Positions 7,763 to 12,691 of a DNA stretch of 12,691 nt are shown piece by piece (the first letter of the stretch is position 1; each line of letters starts with the position of its first letter). The position numbers were made by a program, and so were the translations under genes. The stretch comes from Puniceicoccales bacterium (GTDB taxonomy: Bacteria; Verrucomicrobiota; Verrucomicrobiia; Opitutales; JAIRLM01): NCBI GenBank assembly GCA_031282565.1, contig JAITDL010000054.1, positions 1 through 12,691 of the forward strand, read 5' to 3'. Below the pieces are notes generated by a model. That model had not been told where the DNA came from. It worked only from the letters and a program-made list of their open reading frames with translations, and ran no database searches.

Positions 7763-8572
7763 ATGTACCTCGAGTACTTTGGACTTGAGAAATCGCCCTT
7801 CGGCATCGCCCCAGATCCCGATTTCCTATATCTTAGTCCCCAGCACGGCGAAGCGCTGGCCCACCTGCGCTACGGCATAGGGCAGCGGAAGGGCTTCATC
7901 GTGCTGACCGGCGAAGTTGGCTGCGGAAAGACAACACTCCTCCAGGAATTGCTCCGCGAACTCCCGACGCGCCGCTACCGCAAGATCATCGTGAAAAACC
8001 CGATGGTGGACATGGTTGAGCTCTACGGGCAAATTCTCCGCGACCTCAACGTGCAGACGAAGTCAACGTCACAGCTTGACCTACTCGGCGAAGTTGCCGC
8101 AGCGCTAAAGAAATATGAGCAGGCCAACAAAGATGTGGTGCTGGTAATTGATGAAGCGCAGAATCTTAGCGTTGAAATGCTTGAACAACTGCGGCTTCTA
8201 TCCAACCTCGAGACAAAGGATCACCGTGCACTGCAAATAATTCTCGTCGGCCAACCGGAACTGCGGAAATTACTAAAAAGGCGTGAACTAAGGCAGCTTC
8301 GCCAGCGCATTCCCGTCTACTACGACCTGCGGCCGCTAAGATTCGTTGAAGCGGTAAAATACATAAACTATAGACTGGCATACGCCGGCAGCAGCGGCGC
8401 CGTAAAATTTTCCATTCCAGCGACATTTGCCATATACAGAGCGGCGAAGGGCATTCCACGCGTTCTCAACGGCATCTGCGACAGGGCTTTGCTATCTGCC
8501 TACGTGCGCTCCGGCAGAAGCATCTCATTCGGCGACGCCCGACGGGCCATAAAAGACTTCAAACGACTCTGA
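7763..8572 (+). CDS. ExeA/GspA-family AAA ATPase
   Basis: The 269-residue product opens with the family signature MYLEYFGLEKSPFGIAPDP and FLYLSPQHGEAL. It has a Walker A loop GEVGCGKT (residues 50-57), Walker B with VLVIDEAQNL (DEAQ at 130-133), the sensor-like ILVGQPEL, and an arginine-rich LRQLRQRIPVYYDLRPL. This is the cytoplasmic AAA domain of ExeA/GspA, MshM and exosortase-associated ATPases, which energise assembly or insertion of envelope machines. The C-terminal transmembrane and peptidoglycan-binding parts of classical ExeA are absent, so it matches the short MshM-like form. The start is chosen by family alignment; the frame stays open to an ATG at 7631, but those 44 extra residues do not look like the family. 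No strong Shine-Dalgarno precedes 7763. The gene is alone on its strand, divergent from one orphan and convergent with a four-gene orphan cluster. A GspB-like gene lies 1.8 kb downstream. IS21-type IstB/TniB helpers are a distant alternative, less likely because no transposase is near. Confidence 0.92.
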   Translation: MYLEYFGLEKSPFGIAPDPDFLYLSPQHGEALAHLRYGIGQRKGFIVLTGEVGCGKTTLLQELLRELPTRRYRKIIVKNPMVDMVELYGQILRDLNVQTKSTSQLDLLGEVAAALKKYEQANKDVVLVIDEAQNLSVEMLEQLRLLSNLETKDHRALQIILVGQPELRKLLKRRELRQLRQRIPVYYDLRPLRFVEAVKYINYRLAYAGSSGAVKFSIPATFAIYRAAKGIPRVLNGICDRALLSAYVRSGRSISFGDARRAIKDFKRL

Positions 8573-8632
8573 TGAACTTCGCCATCCGCTACAGATGGCC
8601 ACGCACACAGCAATTGCGACGACGTTCCGATG

Positions 8633-9124
8633 CTAGCTGCGCAAAGAAGTGCCCAATCCGAGCCATCTATCAATGCAAAATGACAGCACGAAGCCCAATG
8701 CTCCGGGCGAAATATATTCGCCAATGTTTGGGAATGACATCAGCCGTCCAACGAGTAAAAAAAGAAAATTATCGTCCGCTCTCGAGAGCGGATTCAGCCG
8801 TTCGGTTGACGAAAATGCACCTACCAAGCGCGCAAGCACACTAACGGGCTCGCTCTGGTCCTCGCCTTCGAAAAGGCTGAGCAGCTGTATCTGCGGCGCC
8901 ACTGCTCTAATTTCCGTAGATGTGGAATTTATTGCGAGCTCATGCAATTTTCTGTCAAAATGAGACCTGCCAATGGCGCGGAGGTCACTCTCCAACAGCA
9001 TCTTAGTTTCAATATCGCCGCATGCACTGATGGCACTAACAACCGCAGCCACCTCAGGGTCACTGCCATGCACTCTAGCGAAGCGAGCAAAATCTACCAC
9101 ATCGCCAACATCCGATGCGATCAT
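8633..9124 (-). CDS. Orphan protein, last gene of a four-gene cluster (163 aa)
   Basis: The ATG at 9124 has the best ribosome binding site in the window: AGGAGG (9137-9132) with a 7-nt spacer. The start also overlaps or abuts the preceding reading frames (ATGA with one, TAA-ATG with the other), which implies translational coupling. The product begins MIASDVGDVVDFARFARVHG, looks alpha-helical, and becomes more hydrophobic in its last 50 residues (NFLFLLVGRLMSFPNIGEY, then ALGFVLSFCIDRWLGLG). I see no catalytic or metal-binding motif and no signal peptide. It converges with the ATPase gene, with 60 nt between stops. Function unknown; clustering with small coiled-coil and membrane proteins suggests a partner in the same complex. 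Confidence 0.75.
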   Translation of the reverse strand: MIASDVGDVVDFARFARVHGSDPEVAAVVSAISACGDIETKMLLESDLRAIGRSHFDRKLHELAINSTSTEIRAVAPQIQLLSLFEGEDQSEPVSVLARLVGAFSSTERLNPLSRADDNFLFLLVGRLMSFPNIGEYISPGALGFVLSFCIDRWLGLGTSLRS

Positions 9125-9346
9125 TTAATGTCCTCCTTTTTTTCGGCTGGCTTGGAACACAGCCCCAACTTCCACCCTATGAACAGAAAAAATGCGGCAA
9201 CGGCCGCAGCCATTGCCGCGAAAAAGGCCGCGACTTTCGAAAAAAAACATCTCAGCACACCCGGCATTCTTTTTTTTATCAACCCTATACGCGTCGGCCT
9301 CAAGGAGATCAGCCTCTGCCTCAAGGCGATCGGCCTCGGCTCGCAT
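9121..9346 (-). CDS. Coiled-coil/transmembrane small protein split over two frames (possible slippage gene)
   Basis: Two overlapping minus-strand frames share this stretch. Frame A starts at the ATG 9346, one nucleotide after the previous gene's TAG. It encodes MRAEADRLEAEADLLEADAYR, a heptad-repeat coiled coil, and would end at a TAA directly before the next ATG (73 aa). Frame B contains VAAFFAAMAAAVAAFFLFIGW, a convincing membrane segment, then the charged tail KPAEKKEDIK, and its TGA overlaps the next gene's ATG by 4 nt. Joining A to B needs a +1 shift (or loss of one base) and gives a 74-residue protein: coiled coil, membrane span, basic-acidic tail. Two slippery homopolymers lie where the shift would occur, A8 (minus strand, 9277-9270) and T8 (9247-9240). 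Real frameshifting, a homopolymer sequencing error, or a separate 48-aa frame B gene from the ATG 9267 are all possible. The two frames' features are seen; the joined product is inference. Confidence 0.55.
9297..9338. repeat. Two tandem 21-bp units encoding a heptad repeat
   Basis: Positions 9297-9317 and 9318-9338 are direct tandem copies matching at 18 of 21 bases. On the minus strand they encode the consecutive heptads EADRLEA and EADLLEA in frame A of the split small gene. The unit length equals seven codons, so copy-number change would lengthen the coiled coil without breaking the frame. Confidence 0.8.
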
Positions 9347-9347
9347 C

Positions 9348-9887
9348 CTAGCAGTTTTTTTCCTTTGCCAGCTCAAGTCTCATGGCCGATTCCTCTAGAG
9401 AATTACGTGGAATGATGGAATCCCGCGTCGCCGGATTTTCAATCATGCGAAGCCTCTCCTGCTGTTCTTCCTCCTCTCTTTTCTGCTCGGCATCAGCTTC
9501 AGGCTTAAACTTCTCCCTCACTTCACGTTCGATGATCTCCTTAACCTCGCGCCACGATAGCTTGTCAGCTCGCAGTTCACTGATGCGCAGCATGATTTCC
9601 GGAGCTTTTCTGCTGCATATGCCCAGCTGGCCAAACACACAGAGCGCAGCCACCCTGTCAGATATTTCCCCGGGATACTCGATCTGAGGTCCAGGACCGC
9701 TGGACACTATCGCGACCGCATTCGGATCAACCTCAATCTCTTCAACCCTCGCAGTGCCGCCAAGTCCCGTTGACAGATCGGCAGCACCATCGGCAGTCGA
9801 GAAGCCGTGTCCTACAACGCCAAATTCATCGTCCGAATCGGGCTCCTCAATGATTGGACCACCGCGATATGTTGGAATCGTATTCAC
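9348..9887 (-). CDS. Orphan protein with acidic Gly-rich N-terminus and charged coiled coil (179 aa)
   Basis: The start is a GTG at 9887, preceded by GGAG (9898-9895) with a 7-nt spacer. An in-frame TAG just upstream rules out an earlier start, and the ATG two bases before it is out of frame. The first 70 residues are acidic, Gly/Ser-rich and probably disordered (EEPDSDDEFG, GHGFSTADGAADLSTGLGG). Residues 75-125 form a more ordered helical part (ISDRVAALCVFGQLGICS, PEIMLRISELRADKLSWREV). Residues 118-150 are a highly charged helix (EADAEQKREEEEQQERLRM). No signal peptide or membrane segment is visible, so it is probably cytosolic. It is the second gene of the cluster, 34 nt after the first, and its TAG is followed after one base by the next ATG. 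I do not recognise a family. Confidence 0.75.
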   Translation of the reverse strand: MNTIPTYRGGPIIEEPDSDDEFGVVGHGFSTADGAADLSTGLGGTARVEEIEVDPNAVAIVSSGPGPQIEYPGEISDRVAALCVFGQLGICSRKAPEIMLRISELRADKLSWREVKEIIEREVREKFKPEADAEQKREEEEQQERLRMIENPATRDSIIPRNSLEESAMRLELAKEKNC

Positions 9888-9921
9888 ATTCTATCTCCAA
9901 TTAAAAAATTTCAGACCAGCG

Positions 9922-10167
9922 TTATTTGGCCAATATGGCATCGATGTCCTCCTGCGGCAATCCGGAGAGGAGATGTTTAATATCCTCATCTCTAATGTGA
10001 TAAACCGTATGAAACGCTCGCCAAAAAGCACTCGACATGTCGAAGGCCTTTTGCCGGAGCGCCATTCGCTGTTCGGCGCGGGCATGTCTGGCGGACGCAA
10101 GCTCCGCCAAAGTCGTTTCAAGTTGCGCAAGCGCGCGCGCCTCGCTCAGCGGCAACAGTACATCCAT
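9922..10167 (-). CDS. Small helical orphan protein, first gene of the cluster (81 aa)
   Basis: The ATG at 10167 is chosen because GGAGG (10180-10176) sits 8 nt before it; an ATG at 10182 would add five residues but has a weaker site. The product is almost entirely helical: an Ala/Leu/Glu-rich coiled coil at about residues 8-45 (ARALAQLETTLAELASARHA), then a second helical part with IRDEDIKHLLSGLPQEDID. There is no signal peptide, membrane span or catalytic motif. Its size and make-up suit a small adaptor or chaperone-like subunit, which is only an inference. It leads the four-gene minus-strand cluster and is divergent from the GspB-like/ftsW operon across about 190 nt, where its promoter must lie. 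Confidence 0.72.
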   Translation of the reverse strand: MDVLLPLSEARALAQLETTLAELASARHARAEQRMALRQKAFDMSSAFWRAFHTVYHIRDEDIKHLLSGLPQEDIDAILAK

Positions 10168-10358
10168 TGCGGCTACCTCCATAATCTTCCAGGTGGCAAG
10201 TCAATAGGAATGATATGCCCTACATATTTTTTACCCAAGTTGTAATTTCAGCTGCTGTCGCACTGCAATGTGCCGGCCTAGGTGCAATTTTCGCCGCAAA
10301 ATTTTGCCGGTTGCCATTGTCGCTTCCAAAAGTTATTTGCCGTGGTGGGATTTCTCGG
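10168..10358. promoter_or_regulatory. Divergent intergenic region of the orphan cluster and the GspB-like/ftsW operon
   Basis: This stretch of about 190 nt must carry the promoters of two outward-facing operons, unless the plus-strand gene starts earlier, at the in-frame ATG 10215. It includes the Shine-Dalgarno of the first cluster gene at its left end. I see no convincing -35/-10 pair, operator palindrome or riboswitch-like fold. Confidence 0.3.
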
Positions 10359-10826
10359 ATGGCATTGATCGACGATGCGATGGCGCGGCAGCGGGGGCGA
10401 CCTCCCGGTTCTTCAAAAACTTTTTTTCCGCGTCGCAACCTGTTGTTGCGCAGTGGTTTAATTACTGTGATAATCATTTGCGCAGCGGCAGCTGCACTGT
10501 GGCGCCGCGCGACTCCAGTTGGGCCACTCCACGGCAAGGTTTTGTCAATTTTTTCACGGAATGGCGGCGGCGGAACCGAAAAATGCGAAACGGCACCGCA
10601 GCTCCACGGCTCCATCGACGATTTCTCCATTCGCGGCGTACAGATTGGCCGCTACGAAACGCGGGCAATCATTGATGGCAAACTACTTAGGCAAGGCGAA
10701 AAAATTAAATGCAACCTCGGCGAGCTGCTATTTCGCGGCACCGACGGAAAAAATTTGCTATTCGAGGACGGCAATGGCGTGATTTATCGGCGGCGATTCA
10801 TGCCGGATGCGGATGGGGACAACTAA
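10359..10826 (+). CDS. Bitopic inner-membrane protein with GspB/GspC/PilP-like periplasmic domain
   Basis: From the ATG at 10359 the product has 155 residues: a basic N-terminal cytoplasmic part (MARQRGRPPGSSKTFFPRRN), one membrane span at about 28-47 (LLLRSGLITVIIICAAAAAL), a Gly-rich linker, and a C-terminal beta domain at about 90-147. That domain reads RAIIDGKLLRQGEKI ... LLFRGTDGKNLLFEDGNGVIY. The plan 'no-name, make it ready, raise, then value on strand' of a residue-bearing INGK-x-REGD turn followed by two or three strands is what GspB, GspC and PilP domains look like. These link the inner-membrane platform to the secretin or to peptidoglycan in type II secretion and type IV pili. The start has only GGTGG about 10 nt upstream; an in-frame ATG at 10215 would add a second hydrophobic segment. 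The ftsW-like gene begins 3 nt after its stop. Family assignment is by pattern and moderately sure at best. Confidence 0.6.
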   Translation: MALIDDAMARQRGRPPGSSKTFFPRRNLLLRSGLITVIIICAAAAALWRRATPVGPLHGKVLSIFSRNGGGGTEKCETAPQLHGSIDDFSIRGVQIGRYETRAIIDGKLLRQGEKIKCNLGELLFRGTDGKNLLFEDGNGVIYRRRFMPDADGDN

Positions 10827-10829
10827 CAT

Positions 10830-11978
10830 ATGTGGAAGGTTTTAGGAGAATATTGCAGCTGCTTCAATGGCAGTCGCAAACTTTTCGCAATTCCAATTTG
10901 CGTTACATTTTTGACGGTCCTCGGACTGCTCACGCTGTCCAGCGCAAGTTTGTCTTTCGTCGGATCAAATTATCTTCTGCGCCAATGCGTTTGGCTTGTC
11001 ATTGCGATTTTCACAGGTGCCGCCGCCATGGCGATTCCATTGGACTTTCTCCGCAGCCATTCGAGGCAAATAGCCATTGGCGCGCTAGTTCTCTGCGTTG
11101 CCGTTCTAATTCCAAAAATTGGCCTATCAATAAACGGTTCCCGCCGATGGATTAATCTTTGTTTTTTCCATTTCCAAGTTTCCGAATTGGCAAAAATCGC
11201 ACTCGTCCTCCGCCTAGCGGACTGCATCGCAGAGCGCGATGGCATGGAATGGAATCTCCTCGAAGGATTTGTGAAACCAGTTCTTACAATCGCCGCGTTT
11301 TCCGCGCTGCTGATTTTGGAACCGGACTACGGCAGCACGCTTCTCTTTCTGTTTGTAGGTTTTGCGATCCTTTTCCTGAGCGGCGTCCCCCTGCGCCACC
11401 TGGCCGCATGCATTTCAATCGCCGCCGTTACCGTAGCCATTTTCATAGCACTTAACCCAGTCAGACTTAGTCGCATACTGTCATTCCTTGACATCGAATC
11501 AACCAAGCTGACCGGATCATACCAACTGTGGCAGGGACTCATCGGGTTCCAATCCGGTGGGCTCCACGGACTTGGACTGGGCAATGGCCGGCAGCAGCTG
11601 TTCTATCTCCCTGAAGCGCACACAGATTTCATTTTCCCGGTTTTCGCGGAGGAGCTGGGGTACCCGTTCGCCGCCGCTGCCATTCTCGCCTACATTGTGA
11701 TCTTTATGATCTCGTGGTCAGAGATTTGCCGCATCTCGGATCCATTTCTGTTCCTAGTGGCCAATGGCGCCCTCCTATTCATTGTCGCCCAGACCGCCAT
11801 AAATTTGGCCGTCGTCATGGGGCTGTTCCCTACGAAGGGCATGGCGCTGCCACTAATCAGCTATGGCGGGTCCAATTTGGTGCTCATTTTCACACTGCTT
11901 GGATTGCTGTGCAACTGCTTCCGCACGGCACACTTTCAAAAACCAAACCTGGAAGATCTCATCGGGAAACATCTCTAA
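10830..11978 (+). CDS. ftsW: FtsW-family SEDS peptidoglycan glycosyltransferase
   Basis: SEDS proteins polymerise lipid II into glycan strands in the inner membrane, together with a class B penicillin-binding protein; FtsW acts in septation and RodA in elongation. The 382-residue product has the expected many hydrophobic spans and the family landmarks. These are NGSRRWINL with FQVSELAK (102-122), LEPDYGSTLL (163-172), GSYQLWQGLIGFQSGGLHGLGLGNG (from 229) and LPEAHTDFIF (260-269), whose Asp266 corresponds to the catalytic aspartate region. GMALPLISYGGSN (337-349) completes the set. LPEAHTDFIF and the GLGNGRQ loop favour FtsW/SpoVE over RodA. SYGGSN rather than SYGGSS is common in PVC bacteria. 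The start is 3 nt after the upstream gene's TAA, so the two are one operon. No penicillin-binding protein, mur or fts genes are beside it, so it is outside a division cluster as far as this window shows. Confidence 0.93.
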   Translation: MWKVLGEYCSCFNGSRKLFAIPICVTFLTVLGLLTLSSASLSFVGSNYLLRQCVWLVIAIFTGAAAMAIPLDFLRSHSRQIAIGALVLCVAVLIPKIGLSINGSRRWINLCFFHFQVSELAKIALVLRLADCIAERDGMEWNLLEGFVKPVLTIAAFSALLILEPDYGSTLLFLFVGFAILFLSGVPLRHLAACISIAAVTVAIFIALNPVRLSRILSFLDIESTKLTGSYQLWQGLIGFQSGGLHGLGLGNGRQQLFYLPEAHTDFIFPVFAEELGYPFAAAAILAYIVIFMISWSEICRISDPFLFLVANGALLFIVAQTAINLAVVMGLFPTKGMALPLISYGGSNLVLIFTLLGLLCNCFRTAHFQKPNLEDLIGKHL

Positions 11979-11992
11979 GTTGTTTTGAATGA

Positions 11993-12047
11993 GAGGCGCC
12001 GCGAAGATACCCTTTGGGAGCGATTTAGCGCCACAGCGCGGCGCCTC
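11993..12047. terminator. Perfect 11-bp inverted repeat between convergent genes
   Basis: GAGGCGCCGCG (11993-12003) and CGCGGCGCCTC (12037-12047) are perfectly complementary with a 33-nt loop. The loop itself contains a small CCC-TTT-GGG fold. It lies in the 86-nt gap between the convergent ftsW and barrel-protein genes, where a bidirectional terminator would be expected. No T-tract follows on either strand and the loop is long, so this is an unusual terminator, or a different structural element. The pairing is seen; the role is inferred. Confidence 0.5.
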
Positions 12048-12064
12048 GAATCCTGGCATTTTCG

Positions 12065-12691
12065 CTAAATTTTTCTACCAAAAGCAACTGCCGCGGAATA
12101 TGTTTTGCTGTTTTTCGAGAAAGTTCCATCGAGGCTAAATTGCCAATCCCATGCGGCGGAGAGCTCACCGGCGACACTGATGTGGCCGGCAATTGCGTCG
12201 CCATCGCCGTAGTAAAGTCCTGGTAAAAAGGATTTTTCGCCATCGCCGAGCAGGCAAATGTCGCCGTGTTTTCGCGTTGGCATCCGCCTCCAGGCAAGCT
12301 TTGTTAAAACGTGTAACTTGCTCAACGGCAATGATTCCACGAAAACTCCAAGCTCGCCCGTCAGGAATTTGTGATCTATGGAGCCAATTTTAACGAATTT
12401 TTCTCCGCTAGTTTCGCGAAAGTCATTCTGGCGGAGGAAATCGCAGCGAATTCCTCCGAAAACACCAAATTCGCCGACGGAACAGCGGGCAACTCCTTGG
12501 CCCAGTTCGAAATAGGTCCTGATATTGCGGTCGCCAACCCTGTCCAGCCGGTGCAAATACCCTGAACCGTCGCCAATTTCGCATTCAACACGGCCACAGC
12601 AAATTATCAGATCGGAACCGACGTATGTCTCCAGTCCGGAATCGCATGCTCTACTCCACTTAGCCGCTACCCCGGCGGCGACATCGTGGCG
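12065..12691 (-). CDS. C-terminal part of a probable autotransporter-type outer-membrane beta-barrel protein
   Basis: The frame is open from the right edge to a TAG at 12067-12065; 208 residues are visible and the N-terminus is missing. The last 160 residues show the alternating polar/aromatic strand pattern with Gly and Asp turns of autotransporter barrels. Examples are RTYFELGQGVARCSVGEFG, TGELGVFVESLPLSKLHVLT, and a closing block VAGELSAAWDWQFSLDGTF ending YSAAVAFGRKI. That block matches the usual order 'G.G...L...W.L...Y.Y..G..Y...V..G..Y.F' at the end of such barrels. The final residue is Ile after a basic pair, not the usual terminal Phe or Tyr recognised by the BAM complex. If the assignment is right, the missing upstream part should hold a signal peptide and passenger. 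It converges with ftsW across the inverted repeat. Another type of barrel or a beta-rich secreted protein is possible. Confidence 0.6.
   Translation of the reverse strand, partial: RHDVAAGVAAKWSRACDSGLETYVGSDLIICCGRVECEIGDGSGYLHRLDRVGDRNIRTYFELGQGVARCSVGEFGVFGGIRCDFLRQNDFRETSGEKFVKIGSIDHKFLTGELGVFVESLPLSKLHVLTKLAWRRMPTRKHGDICLLGDGEKSFLPGLYYGDGDAIAGHISVAGELSAAWDWQFSLDGTFSKNSKTYSAAVAFGRKI

Noticed and set aside
10215..10358. Earlier start of the GspB-like protein with a second hydrophobic segment
   Set aside because: GspB/PilP-like proteins have one span close to a basic N-terminus, as given by the 10359 start, and no better ribosome site is seen at 10215.
1..12691. CRISPR arrays, tRNA/rRNA genes, insertion sequences, prophage genes
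   Set aside because: No regularly spaced repeats, cloverleaf-like segments, transposase/integrase motifs or terminal repeats were seen on either strand.

Overview
The window reads as chromosome of a Gram-negative anaerobe of moderate GC. An oxygen-sensitive class III ribonucleotide reductase (NrdD) points to anaerobic life. An FtsW-type SEDS protein, a GspA/ExeA-type ATPase and a probable outer-membrane beta-barrel point to a diderm with peptidoglycan. The FtsW signature SYGGSN and the strongly SEDS/ExeA-like sequences would fit the Verrucomicrobiota/PVC group, but that placement is an inference. No tRNA, rRNA, CRISPR array, transposase or integrase is visible.

Left part (1-7641). A stop-free minus-strand frame from 2696 off the left edge encodes at least 898 residues of an unrecognised protein. 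A 211-bp divergent intergenic region separates it from nrdD (2908-5043, +). nrdD converges with two more minus-strand orphan genes (6376-5060, and 7641-6454 or from a TTG at 7734). These three large orphans have no function I can name. Each has a hydrophobic stretch near the N-terminus. The 898-residue gene uses AGA/AGG for about half of its arginines, whereas nrdD uses them for about 3 of roughly 45. The orphans are the accessory-looking, least described part of the window.

Middle part (7763-10167). A lone plus-strand ExeA/GspA-type AAA ATPase is followed, in convergent orientation, by a compact minus-strand cluster of four small orphan genes running 10167 -> 8633. Their junctions are tight (34 nt, 1 nt, and either 0 nt or a 4-nt overlap). 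The third gene is peculiar: a heptad-repeat coiled-coil frame and a transmembrane frame overlap around two 8-base homopolymers. This suggests a frameshifted or slippage-expressed membrane protein.

Right part (10359-12691). A two-gene plus-strand operon encodes a single-span inner-membrane protein with a GspB/GspC/PilP-like periplasmic domain, followed 3 nt later by an FtsW-family peptidoglycan polymerase. It converges across a long perfect 11-bp inverted repeat with the 3' end of a minus-strand gene that continues off the right edge. That gene's product looks like the C-terminal barrel of an autotransporter.

How the genes may work together: ExeA/GspA-type ATPases are known to pair with GspB-type bitopic proteins in envelope or peptidoglycan remodelling for secretion. 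Finding both, with an SEDS polymerase and a barrel protein, suggests an envelope-biogenesis neighbourhood. The four-gene orphan cluster lying between ExeA and the GspB-like gene is the best candidate for an undescribed envelope-associated module.
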